In this document: positions 21,134 through 29,773 of the stretch, one piece after another
Numbering within the stretch: position 1 is the first letter of the stretch
Layout: every line of letters starts with the position of its first letter
DNA from: Terriglobia bacterium
GTDB taxonomy: Bacteria; Acidobacteriota; Terriglobia; Terriglobales; Acidobacteriaceae
Direction of reading: 5' to 3'
NCBI GenBank assembly: GCA_020072645.1
Contig: JAIQGK010000003.1
Location: 248,001-312,000 of the forward strand
Length of the DNA: 64,000 nt
Position numbers and translations under genes: made by a program
The notes under the pieces: generated by a model
What the model saw: the letters and a program-made list of their open reading frames with translations, nothing else
Told to the model about the DNA's origin: nothing
Databases searched by the model: none

Positions 21134-22267
21134 TCAGGGCTTCCACAACATCGCGTGGTTTACGGCGCCATCGGTGGGATGCTGCCCGTAGCCATCGACC
21201 ATAAGGACTCGTCCATCAGAAAGAAGAGTGGCGGTAGAGAATAGAAAACCGTCCAGAGGTTCGTCATTCAGCGAAACAAAAACACCGCGAGCTGGATCGT
21301 AGATTTCCGGCAGTTCGGCCCCGCCCGCGACCAGAACGCGGCCATCGCTCAGCGTAGTCACGCCAGAGAGCAACTTGTAACGGAGAAATTTCATGCGTGG
21401 TCCCGGCTGGAACGCATTCATTTGCGGGTCGAAGATTTCCGTGCTGGAGTACTTGCTTTGCCGGCCATCTTCATTCGAGCCACCCGCTATCATGACTTTT
21501 CCGTCCGACAGCAGAGCCGCTCCTTGTTTATAGCGTGGAACGCTCATCTCGCCAGTAAGAGTAAAGCGGCCGGTCAACGGGTCATAAACTTCCGCCGTCG
21601 CTTCCACTTTGTGAAAGGGAAACTGGCCGCCGCTCAATCCGCCCGCCACCAGGACCTTGCCATCTTTCAATCGGACCGCGGTGAAATAACTGCGCGGACT
21701 GTGCATGCTCCCAGTGGGCAGGAAGAGGCCGGTCAAAGGATCGTAAATCTCCGCGGATGCGAGTTGGTCATCATCGCCGGCCGCATCGCCACCGGCGATG
21801 AGGACTTTACCGTTTTTCAGAAGAGTTGCAGTGGCGTCGCAGCGCGGGAAGCCCAGGCTTCCGGTAGGGGAAAAAGTATTGGTGTCAGGGTCGTAAAGTT
21901 CCGCCGAAGCCAGATTTTTGCCGAAACCGTCAGTGCCGCCGGCGATCAGCACTTTGCCGTTGGGCAGCAGAGTAGCCGTGGCGCCGGCGCGTCGCGCGCT
22001 CATCTTGCCGATCGGGCTGAAACGCCCTTTCGCCGGATCATAGAGTTCCGCGGAGTCCAGCCAGACGCCATTTCGCTCCATGCCGCCCGCAACCAGAACT
22101 TTGCCATTCAGAAGCAAGGTTGCGGTATGGCTGAAGCGGGCCGTCGAGGTATCGCCTGTCGGCACAAGCTTTCCCGGACCAGCCGGAGTTCGGGTGGCCA
22201 ATGCAAGCAGAACGAGAACACAGAATAGTGTTAAGGCTGAGAGTCCGAGTTTCGCGCGCAAATTCAT
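21134..22267 (-). CDS. Exported kelch-repeat protein
   Basis: The 377-residue protein begins with a signal anchor (hydrophobic residues 8-25) and then has about six kelch repeats, each with the pattern TATLLxNGKVLVAGG ... SAELYDPxxGxFxPTG. These should fold as a beta propeller like the central domain of galactose oxidase. There is no copper-oxidase active site. Such proteins are abundant in Acidobacteriota and probably bind surface partners. The ATG follows GGAGGG. Confidence 0.88.
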   Translation of the reverse strand: MNLRAKLGLSALTLFCVLVLLALATRTPAGPGKLVPTGDTSTARFSHTATLLLNGKVLVAGGMERNGVWLDSAELYDPAKGRFSPIGKMSARRAGATATLLPNGKVLIAGGTDGFGKNLASAELYDPDTNTFSPTGSLGFPRCDATATLLKNGKVLIAGGDAAGDDDQLASAEIYDPLTGLFLPTGSMHSPRSYFTAVRLKDGKVLVAGGLSGGQFPFHKVEATAEVYDPLTGRFTLTGEMSVPRYKQGAALLSDGKVMIAGGSNEDGRQSKYSSTEIFDPQMNAFQPGPRMKFLRYKLLSGVTTLSDGRVLVAGGAELPEIYDPARGVFVSLNDEPLDGFLFSTATLLSDGRVLMVDGYGQHPTDGAVNHAMLWKP

Positions 22268-22696
22268 CGGGGCCCTCCAAAATATAAAGTATAGGACTTA
22301 TTTAGGTTGATTAGGTTAGGCGTTGGTGGGGGAGTCAAGTTTCACTAAGACCTCCCTCTGATCCTAAAAAAAATCACGATTCCAGCATTTTTGGTGTTCC
22401 ATGAGCGATTTCCGAGTGTCTTATCCAATAGCAGGCTCATCCGTCGACTGCTAAAGAGGGGTCGCGGGCCCCGGAAACTCGCGGCCTCTCTTGTTTTTTG
22501 CCAATTTTCTTGAATGATCGCGAGCACTTATTACACAAGGGATACTTGTCCCTTTACAATCTTTAAGGTGACCTTTTTAGTTGCGGCGTGAGGATTGTGA
22601 AACAAATAGGTAGCGGGCGTCCTCCACATCGGTGCTGTCAAAACTCGCTACAAGGTTATTCGCCGGAGACAATCCGGAGCCCCAGGGAGTTTGTAA
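22268..22696. other. Divergent regulatory spacer
   Basis: The space lies between the divergent kelch and lipoprotein genes and must carry both promoters. No gene is evident. A terminator-like hairpin at 22455-22499 on the plus strand is described separately. Confidence 0.5.
22455..22499 (+). terminator. Orphan terminator-like hairpin in a divergent promoter region
   Basis: AGAGG and CGCG on the left pair with CGCG and CCTCT on the right around a GGCCCCGGAAAC-type loop, followed by TTGTTTTTTG. No plus-strand gene lies upstream, so it would end either a short RNA or an attenuated leader of the lipoprotein gene. Confidence 0.5.
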
Positions 22697-24016
22697 ATGA
22701 TTGAGCTAGGAAAGAAACGGTCTGTGTGGATGGAAAAGCTTTGGGTTATTGTGCTCGCCCTTACTCTTGGCGCTTGTTGGGGCTGCGGTGGCGGCGCAAG
22801 TGCCGGCGGACCAACCCCTACTCCCACACCCACACCGACGCCGGTTCCGACTCCGACCCCGACTCCTGCGCCGTTGCCAGCCGGGACAATTGGAATGGCA
22901 GTCCTGAACACAAGCGTGCCGCCGGATGGGATCTTTCAGTTCCAGCTTTCCAACACTGAGCCCAAGCCCATCGGCCATGGAAGCACCCGTCCTCAGGTCC
23001 CAACTGGGCCGGTGCGTGGTGTAGCGGTGAATGATCCATCGGGAAAAGCGGCTGGGATCGCAGTGATCGATACTTCCGTCAATCCATCGAACATCAAGAT
23101 CCAACTCAGTTCACCGGACGCACTTCTAGGGACAGATATCACCTATCCCGTGATTACCATGTCGATGCCGTTGAGCGGCAGTCTTACGCCCGGCGCGACA
23201 TTCCCAATCAGCATCGATACGGCAAATACCTCGTGGTTTGACTCCACAAAGGCCTATACCACTTTGGAATTTGCTCCCGGAACGCTCACGATTGCACCGG
23301 TCGGCAGTCCTTACGTTAGCGACGTGTTGCCCGCAGGCGGGCTGCTGCCAGATCGCACATTAATCAAGATTTTCGGCGCTGGGTTTAATGCCAATACAAA
23401 AGTTTCCATTGAAGGCACCACAGTTGTGCCGGCGGACCAGACTCTTATTGGCCCTGGTGAAATTGATGTAAAAATCTGCAACGGAGTCGTTGCCGATACA
23501 GCTACCGTTTGCCCGAACAATGGCGGCACAATGCAGCTTGACGGCGAGCGCGTCCGCGTGAAGGATACGGGGACTAATTTTGTACTGGAGTATTACACCT
23601 ATTTGCGCGCTGATGATGAACCCGGCAGCAGCGCCAATGCGCTGGTAAACCTGGTGCACCCCATGTTTTCGCGGTTGACGTATCTTTCTGCCACCATTCC
23701 GCTAGTGAATAGTGGAACGCAATTCACAGGGCTGTCTTTGCAAAACACCAATGCTTCGGATTCAGGCATCAAGATCGAGCTGCTGGATGCAAGCAACGCT
23801 TCCTTGGCAAATATTTCTTTCATCCTGCATGGGCTCGGCACGGGCACGGCAGGCAAAAAAATCACGCGTGACGTGATAGCGGACTGGTTCCCCCCATCTC
23901 CACCGGCGGGTGCAACCCAAGTCAGGGTTACGGTTACGTCTGGCCCGGCTGTCCAGGTGCTGGGCATGTTGGGCGATACGAGCACCGGCATTGTGACGCC
24001 GGTTATTCCTCAATAA
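22697..24016 (+). CDS. Putative lipoprotein with Thr-Pro linker and IPT-like domain
   Basis: The 439-residue protein has a lipobox LTLGAC (Cys27) after a hydrophobic signal, then a linker of repeated Thr-Pro pairs (about residues 38-60). This suggests that globular domains are held away from the membrane. A central part (about 200-260) resembles an IPT/TIG immunoglobulin-like domain (LIKIFGAGFNANTKVSIEG). The C-terminal domain is not recognised. AGGGAG precedes the ATG. It is probably a surface-exposed adhesin or binding protein. Confidence 0.75.
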   Translation: MIELGKKRSVWMEKLWVIVLALTLGACWGCGGGASAGGPTPTPTPTPTPVPTPTPTPAPLPAGTIGMAVLNTSVPPDGIFQFQLSNTEPKPIGHGSTRPQVPTGPVRGVAVNDPSGKAAGIAVIDTSVNPSNIKIQLSSPDALLGTDITYPVITMSMPLSGSLTPGATFPISIDTANTSWFDSTKAYTTLEFAPGTLTIAPVGSPYVSDVLPAGGLLPDRTLIKIFGAGFNANTKVSIEGTTVVPADQTLIGPGEIDVKICNGVVADTATVCPNNGGTMQLDGERVRVKDTGTNFVLEYYTYLRADDEPGSSANALVNLVHPMFSRLTYLSATIPLVNSGTQFTGLSLQNTNASDSGIKIELLDASNASLANISFILHGLGTGTAGKKITRDVIADWFPPSPPAGATQVRVTVTSGPAVQVLGMLGDTSTGIVTPVIPQ

Positions 24017-24026
24017 CCCCCGGCCA

Positions 24027-25313
24027 CTAGGGCCTTGTAGATTGTTGTGACACGCTGGTTTGCGCGGCAGGAGCTGTTTTTAGCGCTTCCAACTCCTCTT
24101 GCACTTTGTTCCACTTCTCGCGCTTCTTCTTGGTGAAGTTGGGCGCTGAAGGATTCTGGTAGAAGGCCAGTATGTTCTCGCGCAAATCCGGCAGCATGCC
24201 GCCAAATTTTTCTTTCGTTAGTTTGTCCAGGAGCTTCGCGTAGGTGTCATCCGTGAGCCGGTACTCTCCTGAATGGGTGGGATTTCCGGTATCAAAATCC
24301 ATGTTGGCCAATTGCAGCTTGCCGGCCTTCAGATCACGCAGTTCAGCGCGGTACTGGTCCACCGTGGTGTTCACGCTTTTAAGGTAAAGAGTTTCGGTGT
24401 CCGGGTTCGGCATCTTGAACGCGATTGCCTTGAATGGCCCGAACTTGGGAATGATTTTGAAAATCACCGCCATAATACGGGCCCCTAAGCCCGGCTTTTG
24501 ATATTGTTTGCCAAATTCCTTTTCATACTCTGATCGCTTCAGATTGTAGAGGAATTTTTTCTTCGCCAAGCTGGGATTTTCTTTTACTAGCTCATCTCGC
24601 TTGGTCAACAGGGCCACGCGCGTCATCTCCGGGATAGCGCGGCTTACGGACCAGCGAAACGAGCCGATGGAGAGATCGAGATTTGCAAAAACATCGCTTA
24701 GCGCAATGCCGTACGTTTTTAGGAACGCGCGTTCCAGCACTGGCTTGGCGACTTCAAAGCCAATGAAGTCGTGATACGCGTCAGAGGTGTAACGCTGCTT
24801 GGCTACCTGCACCACGTCAAAACCAAATTCAGTGCGGATATGGGCCTTGTGGTCCTGGGCATAGGTCACTATGGGGCCATACTTGGCGCCGAGTTTTGGG
24901 AACTCGCGCGCTACAGCTCTGTTCACCACGGGATGACCAACGATATCCGCCACATAATGGGTCAATGCTCCTAGTGAAAAAGCGTATTCGTTGAGGTCCG
25001 TGGATTCGGCAAGCAATGCATCCACAAAGTCTCCGCTGCGGACGTAATGGACCATATCGCTAAAAAGTGTATTGCCGAAAGGATAATAGCCCATGTCCTG
25101 AATCAGGCAGCCGCCATAGGCAAAGGCGTGGGCTTTGCGGAGATCCTCTTCCGTCGCATTGGGATACTTCTGCATCAGCAGCGGCTTGATCTGGTCAGCC
25201 CAGAGGAGGTCCACAATCTCTTCATGCGTGAGAATGGAATAACCGTTACATACCTGGGAGAATCCAAATACAACCAGCAATGACGCGAGCACTGCCCGCA
25301 GTGGACTAAGCAT
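24027..25313 (-). CDS. Exported zinc-dependent phospholipase C-like protein
   Basis: A 428-residue protein of the zinc-dependent phospholipase C / S1-P1 nuclease-like fold. A signal peptide ends near SQVCNG, and the mature N-terminus YSILTHEEIVDLLW supplies the first metal ligands. Further ligands lie in YGGCLIQDMG, FSDMVHYV and SLGALTHYVADIVGHP, the core His/Asp set of this family. The C-terminal 200 residues are highly charged and unassigned. AAGGAA precedes the ATG at 25313; an in-frame start at 25466 has no such support. The substrate is not predictable. Confidence 0.82.
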   Translation of the reverse strand: MLSPLRAVLASLLVVFGFSQVCNGYSILTHEEIVDLLWADQIKPLLMQKYPNATEEDLRKAHAFAYGGCLIQDMGYYPFGNTLFSDMVHYVRSGDFVDALLAESTDLNEYAFSLGALTHYVADIVGHPVVNRAVAREFPKLGAKYGPIVTYAQDHKAHIRTEFGFDVVQVAKQRYTSDAYHDFIGFEVAKPVLERAFLKTYGIALSDVFANLDLSIGSFRWSVSRAIPEMTRVALLTKRDELVKENPSLAKKKFLYNLKRSEYEKEFGKQYQKPGLGARIMAVIFKIIPKFGPFKAIAFKMPNPDTETLYLKSVNTTVDQYRAELRDLKAGKLQLANMDFDTGNPTHSGEYRLTDDTYAKLLDKLTKEKFGGMLPDLRENILAFYQNPSAPNFTKKKREKWNKVQEELEALKTAPAAQTSVSQQSTRP

Positions 25314-25513
25314 TGGTTCCTTCTTTTCTGAATTCTGTTGAACGAAGTGGCCGCCCAATAATTTAGATGCGGCTGCGCAATTCCAGAACTGCTCCCGTGG
25401 GACGAAAGAATTGAAACAAAAAACTGTAAGGTGGCAACTTGCAGAAAAAAGCACGCAACCATGCATTGATGGCTGCGCGCTCTCTTTAATTGCCCGTCAG
25501 CTATTCGGAAACT

Positions 25514-26227
25514 CTATTTCTTCGCGTCATTGTCTGCGGCTTCCTTTGCGACGGCCACGTTTGCTGCTTTTGCTACGGACTGTACAAAAGGCTTTGCCAT
25601 TTCCGGAGTGGGCACTTTACCCAATAACACATTCTTGAAAGCAACGTCCTTGCCGTAGACAGCGGTTGTGGAATCCGCGTCTTGCTGGATTACCGCGCCT
25701 TCCAGAGTTAAGCCCGCAAATGCGCCCTTGGAGCGTGAATAGGTCAGCATCTGCGTATCAAGTTTCCAGTCGGTACCAGCGGAAGCGTGGCGGCCCACGG
25801 GGCCGGCCGCTGCCGATCCTTCACCGCTCACCTGGAACTTGCTGGAAAGCAGTTGCTGCATGCCCTTGTCATTCATGATCAGCATGATCAAATCAACGCC
25901 TTCAACGCCAATTTGCAGTCCCCAGCTTCCGCCACCAACTGAGATGAACGCAGGTGCGCTCCAGCCATCGGCTGTGCGGCACGTGGCCACACCGCGGCCA
26001 TGCTTCCCGCCAAACACAAATCCGCCCTTGACGAGGTGGGGCACAATGGCGATGCATTTGGCTTTGCCCAGAACTTCTTCAGGAATACCCTTGTCCGGAG
26101 CATTGGCGATCTGAGTTAAAACTTCTGCCGATTTCTGCAACCGCTCGGCTGAATCTTCTTTCGCGGTTCCGGCCCAGCTAAATGTCGCCAGGCTCACCAC
26201 TGATAAAAACGCTACAAACTTCTTCAT
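25514..26227 (-). CDS. Secreted SYLF (Ysc84-like) lipid-binding protein
   Basis: The 237-residue protein has an N-terminal signal peptide (cleavage near FSWAG) followed by a SYLF domain. Recognisable blocks are KAKCIAIVPHLVKGGFVFGGKHGRG, here spanning about residues 56-80, then SAPAFISVGGGSWGLQIG and YSRSKGAFAGLTLEGAVI. SYLF domains bind phosphoinositide lipids in eukaryotes; bacterial members are envelope proteins of unclear role. A consensus AAGGAGGT precedes the ATG, so strong translation is expected. Confidence 0.92.
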   Translation of the reverse strand: MKKFVAFLSVVSLATFSWAGTAKEDSAERLQKSAEVLTQIANAPDKGIPEEVLGKAKCIAIVPHLVKGGFVFGGKHGRGVATCRTADGWSAPAFISVGGGSWGLQIGVEGVDLIMLIMNDKGMQQLLSSKFQVSGEGSAAAGPVGRHASAGTDWKLDTQMLTYSRSKGAFAGLTLEGAVIQQDADSTTAVYGKDVAFKNVLLGKVPTPEMAKPFVQSVAKAANVAVAKEAADNDAKK

Positions 26228-26345
26228 AGACCTCCTTGGTCCTTGCTTGCTTCAAAAAGTAAAAACTGTTGATGGATAGGCGCGAAGCTGCTTGCTTACG
26301 CTTTGGATTGATCATTCCTGTCCCGGCGGCTTCCTGATGGATTCG

Positions 26346-26495
26346 TCAATTTGACGATGTGCGCCGGAACGCTAAGTTCATGGCTGCCAAAATTGTTCCC
26401 AACACAAAGAGCAGAGGCATCACGCCGGGACCAAAGCTAGCGGCCAGTCCGACCATCCACAGCAGAACGGCCAGCGTGAAAATTGTCCAAAACAC
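26346..26495 (-). CDS. 49-residue membrane protein, lmo0937-like
   Basis: A short gene with a GTG start preceded by AGGAGGAG. The product begins VFWTIFTLAVLLWMVGL, has two hydrophobic segments and ends with a short basic tail FRRTSSN. The WTI...LLW.VGL pattern matches the lmo0937 family of tiny membrane proteins. Function is unknown; homologues often respond to envelope stress. The strong ribosome site and family pattern argue that it is real. Confidence 0.72.
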   Translation of the reverse strand: MFWTIFTLAVLLWMVGLAASFGPGVMPLLFVLGTILAAMNLAFRRTSSN

Positions 26496-26920
26496 AACAC
26501 TCCTCCTGAGCGGGTGATTAGTCTTAAAAAATCTTGCAGCTCAATTTACTGGTATGGGGCCGCGAAAGACCTTGCCGGTCATGGGCTTCGATTCAGCACG
26601 AACCGTAAATCCTTGGTATCGTGCCTACTCTTCTGATCCAAATAAAGCTCCGCAGGTTGTTTGCGCCTTAGTCCCAAAGAGTCATTTTTGTATGGGGATA
26701 GGCCCACAATAATTAGCTTTTCTAATCTCAATGCGGCTCTTCCAGGCATTTACCAGTTTCTGACCGCAAAGAGCTTATGACGGTAAATAGCTGATAAACC
26801 GGGCTTTATGGTGGTAGAAAAATCGCGGTTACAGGCGAATGTGATGGCCGTCACATTCCCTAAATCCTGCGCCCGCCTAGTATGGCGGAAAGAGAAGGCA
26901 AAAGGTTTAAAGGCATAATC
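26496..26920. other. Divergent regulatory spacer
   Basis: The region between the small membrane protein gene and the radical-SAM-like gene holds no further gene that I can support. It contains the CRP-type palindrome at 26837-26858 and otherwise AT-rich sequence. Confidence 0.5.
26837..26858. promoter_or_regulatory. CRP/FNR-type operator palindrome
   Basis: GAATGTGA and TCACATTC form a perfect 8-bp inverted repeat around TGGCCG. The core TGTGA-N6-TCACA equals the E. coli CRP consensus. Its centre lies about 73 bases before the preferred ATG of the radical-SAM-like gene, a plausible activator or repressor position. Confidence 0.7.
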
Positions 26921-28054
26921 ATGAAAAACAATTTTGATATAAACAAGACCCCCGTGATCGCAATTTGGGAAACCACCCAGGCTTGTGACGTGCCCTGCCT
27001 GGATTACGGCGACTGGGTCCAGCCGGAAGCAGATCCACTGGAATTAAACACGCTGGAGGCACGGCAAGCGATTGATCAATTTGCTGAGCTTTGCCCGCCC
27101 ATCTTCGTAATGACTGGCGCTGATCCGCTGAAGCGTGAAGATATTTATGAGCTGGTGCGGCATGCGGCGGTCCGAGAGTTGCATCCTTTTCTGGCGCTTC
27201 CCGCAACTCCGCTGTTAACTCCTGATGCCATTGCCGAACTGAAGCATGCCGGCCTTTCGCGTTTGCTCCTGAGCGTGGATGCGGCGACTCCAGAGTTGCA
27301 CGACCTGGTATGCGGCGTGCACGGTTCCTTTGCTCGCACCATGGAAGCCATTCAATGGGCTGAGCACTGGAAACTTCCTTACCAGATCACCACTCATTTA
27401 TGCGACCGCAACCTGCATGATCTGGAGAACCTGGCCGCGTTGCTGAAGACCTTCAGGATCAAGCAATGGAATATTGCATTTCCAGTCCCTGCAACTCCGG
27501 AACAGCTGGAAGAGATGCCGTCTGCGGCGCAATTTGAAGGCGTTTTCGCCCGGCTATATGTGCTGGCACAAAAGGTCCCATTCAAAATCAAAACGTCTGA
27601 AGCGCCACACTATCGCAGATACATTTTGCAGCAGCAGGTCAGGGAAAGAGCAGACGCAATAACGGACGGGCATCCGTTCCAGGATGGAATCCCGGGCATC
27701 ATGCCCGTGAATGAAGACCGTGGGATGCTGTTCGTCTCGCACAGCGGCGAAGTTTATCCCTGCGCCGGGCTTCACGTCTCAGCGGGAAACGTCCGCGTGA
27801 GCAACCTCGCAGAGATTTACCGCAGTTCACAGGTTTTTACATTGCTTCGGGACCAGGCCAACCTTACCGGAAAATGCGGGGAGTGTGCCTTTAAGGGCGT
27901 CTGCGGAGGATCGCGCGCGCGCGCTTACATCATGCATGGAGACATGTTTACTGAAGACCCGTCATGCATTTACCGTCCCACCGCACAGGCAGCAGTTCGC
28001 ACTGGCGGTTCTCAAACATTACCGTCGGAGAAAGTTGCCGTCGAGAAACCGTAG
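26921..28054 (+). CDS. Radical-SAM/SPASM-like protein with altered cluster motif
   Basis: The 377-residue protein aligns by eye with radical SAM proteins having a C-terminal SPASM domain. The usual CxxxCxxC for the SAM-bound 4Fe-4S cluster reads CDVPCLDY (C22, C26, Y29), so the third cysteine is a tyrosine. The GGEP-type SAM motif reads TGADP. The SPASM auxiliary-cluster cysteines are kept (EVYPCAGL, CGECAFKGVCGG, DPSC). It may therefore have lost radical chemistry, or bind its cluster differently. The start is uncertain: 26921 has a weak AAAGG, while an in-frame ATG at 26882 has no ribosome site. A CRP-type palindrome lies upstream. No substrate peptide gene is adjacent. Confidence 0.8.
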   Translation: MKNNFDINKTPVIAIWETTQACDVPCLDYGDWVQPEADPLELNTLEARQAIDQFAELCPPIFVMTGADPLKREDIYELVRHAAVRELHPFLALPATPLLTPDAIAELKHAGLSRLLLSVDAATPELHDLVCGVHGSFARTMEAIQWAEHWKLPYQITTHLCDRNLHDLENLAALLKTFRIKQWNIAFPVPATPEQLEEMPSAAQFEGVFARLYVLAQKVPFKIKTSEAPHYRRYILQQQVRERADAITDGHPFQDGIPGIMPVNEDRGMLFVSHSGEVYPCAGLHVSAGNVRVSNLAEIYRSSQVFTLLRDQANLTGKCGECAFKGVCGGSRARAYIMHGDMFTEDPSCIYRPTAQAAVRTGGSQTLPSEKVAVEKP

Positions 28055-28361
28055 CAGCAACAAGGAGCGGGGAGCCGGCGGTTACCGTGCTCCCCTAGGA
28101 TGAACCGTTTGCTGGAATTGGTTTCTATGGAATAAGACACGCTAGCAATGAAGCCGGAACAGATTTTTGAGGGATTTTTGCGGAAATCAAAACCTCATCG
28201 CAGATGACGCTGATAACACTGATTTACACGGATCCAAAAGAGTTCAATTTGGGACCTTTTAGAGCGTTTCCTGAGTTGCTATATCCCACTGCACACATCG
28301 CGGTTAGCGATCCATTTCATCCCCGCGATACGCCATCCTGAGCGCGAGCTACAGAGCGCGT
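28055..28361. other. Spacer with hairpin and CGCTGAT/ACACGGAT-type repeat
   Basis: No gene is visible. Just after the radical-SAM-like gene, GGGGAGC and GCTCCCC (about 28069-28096) form a 7-bp stem that may aid transcription end, though no T-run follows. Around 28197-28233, CGCAGATGACGCTGATAACA and ACACGGATCC resemble a degenerate interspersed repeat; a relic of the same wording occurs at 33410-33440. Confidence 0.45.
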
Positions 28362-28718
28362 TTAGAGCAGTACGATGCTGATTCCCTTGTTCGCCTTGCC
28401 CAGGTCTGAATCCCGCTTCCACTCCGGATAGCGTTTGAGCAGCTCCCAGGTCTTCTCGTCGGAAATACGCCAGTTTTCGCCGGCGACGAATGACCGCACA
28501 CTGCCCGTACCGGCAAGGCGTTGCAATTCCTTCTGTAATTCGATTCGCAATGATCCGCCGACTCCGCTGGAACCATAGCCATGAATCAACTTCACGGCCG
28601 CATATCCCTGCTGCCGCGCAACCTGAAGTTCATGCTGCATGCGCAAACGGGCTTCTTCCACCTTCGGCAGGCCGTCTTCCAAGTCGATGATCTTGATGGG
28701 CGCGGGCTTTCGCGACAT
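28362..28718 (-). CDS. Smr-domain protein
   Basis: A 118-residue protein consisting almost wholly of a small MutS-related (Smr) domain: DLEDGLPKVEEARLRM near the N-terminus and KLIHGYGSSGVGGSLR, which includes the HGxG signature. Stand-alone Smr domains are nucleases or RNA-cleaving factors in ribosome rescue and DNA repair. A truncated, frameshifted copy lies about 1 kb away on the same strand. The start MSRKPAPIK is chosen by comparison with that copy; an in-frame start at 28790 is possible. Confidence 0.82.
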   Translation of the reverse strand: MSRKPAPIKIIDLEDGLPKVEEARLRMQHELQVARQQGYAAVKLIHGYGSSGVGGSLRIELQKELQRLAGTGSVRSFVAGENWRISDEKTWELLKRYPEWKRDSDLGKANKGISIVLL

Positions 28719-28807
28719 GGCATTTAGTCTAGGACGAAACGAAGAGGGAAGCCACTCTATCGCGGATTTGCGCGGCTGTACGCGAACCAAAAAGCAGATG
28801 TGTGATT

Positions 28808-29116
28808 TTATTGTCTGCCTCTAATCCGTCTTTCCAGCGTGGCCCGCATTTTCCCGTAATGGGCGCGGTCGTCTTCTTCGCGTCTGCTCACGCCGGCCAT
28901 GATCTGAATGTTAATTCTGGCCCACAGGTCATTGGTGAACGTGTCCTGATCCTGCGCGTAATCGCCGTTGAGGACGCCAATCTTTTGCAGCTTGTCGAGT
29001 GCGTTGACGATCTGCTCAAAGGCGCGATTGACAACCGCCCACGTCTCGTAAATCCCAGCCTTGGTTTCATGTAATTCGGTTTCGTGTAATTCCCCGTCTT
29101 TTGCCGGAGGTTCCAT
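28808..29116 (-). CDS. Hypothetical protein with HET repeat
   Basis: A protein of about 102 residues starting MEPPAKDGELHETELHET, in which ELHET occurs twice in tandem. The rest is helical and charged with no known domain. It is divergent from the XRE regulator gene across about 70 bases, an arrangement often seen when a regulator controls its neighbour. A TTG at 29134 is an alternative start. Confidence 0.5.
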   Translation of the reverse strand: MEPPAKDGELHETELHETKAGIYETWAVVNRAFEQIVNALDKLQKIGVLNGDYAQDQDTFTNDLWARINIQIMAGVSRREEDDRAHYGKMRATLERRIRGRQ

Positions 29117-29189
29117 GCCGCAACATAATAACAAAATAATACCTATAGTCTCTAGTCATTTAAGTATTGGCCGATGAAACTCTGTGATC

Positions 29190-29408
29190 ATGGCAAGAGA
29201 CTTAAAGCGCGCATTCGGCCAGCGAGTCCGCGAATTGAGGGAAGCGCGGGACTGGTCGCAAGAGCAAGCAGAACAGCACTGCGGCCTGCATTGGACGTAC
29301 ATCGGGCAGGTAGAGCGCGGAGAGCGCAACCTGACGCTTCTCAGCATGCAGAAGTTTGCCAAGGGCTTCAGGATTGAGTTGGCGGAGTTGTTCAAAGGAC
29401 TGGGATAA
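29190..29408 (+). CDS. XRE-family transcriptional regulator
   Basis: A 72-residue protein made of one helix-turn-helix domain: GQRVRELREARDWSQEQAE, then GLHWTYIGQVERGERNLTL, the classical Xre recognition helix. No effector domain is present. It is close in size to regulators beside restriction or toxin genes, but none is adjacent. The first ATG after an in-frame GTG (29184) is used as start. Confidence 0.8.
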   Translation: MARDLKRAFGQRVRELREARDWSQEQAEQHCGLHWTYIGQVERGERNLTLLSMQKFAKGFRIELAELFKGLG

Positions 29409-29446
29409 TTTATAGCTTCTTGAGTCGTTCCAATGACTTTGCATGT

Positions 29447-29755
29447 TCAGTGGACTCTTTGCCCAGGCCATCCCCCGTTGCCGACATCCCGTCCCGTCCG
29501 AAAGTCCCCTCCTGACAGGGACAATCGTATATGCTCACTCTGTCCTGAGCGCGCCGCCGACGCCGCTCGACCATACCCGTGAATCAGCTTGACCGCGCAT
29601 AATCCCTGCTGCTGCGCAATCTGAAGTTCGCGCTGCATGCGCAACCGTGCTTCTTCCACCTTCGGCATTCCGTCTTCCAGGTCGATGCTCTTGATAGGCG
29701 AAGATTTTACGACATGGGAGCTAGTGTAGGCCAAAGCCTGCGCTGCTGAAATCAT
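29447..29755 (-). pseudogene. Broken duplicate of the Smr-domain gene
   Basis: The first 45 or so codons match the intact Smr gene at 28362-28718 closely (IDLEDGMPKVEEARLRM, AVKLIHGYG). Right after HGYG one base is missing: shifting the frame restores SSGVGGALRTE, the expected continuation, followed by a stop. The remainder reads as nonsense (RAASAARSGQSEH) and the second half of the domain is absent. This is a decayed tandem-type duplicate. Confidence 0.8.
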
Positions 29756-29773
29756 TTATGATCAAGAATTGGT

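Noticed and set aside
22809-22877. CCCACACC-type repeat as regulatory element
   Set aside because: It encodes the Thr-Pro linker of the lipoprotein and needs no other explanation.
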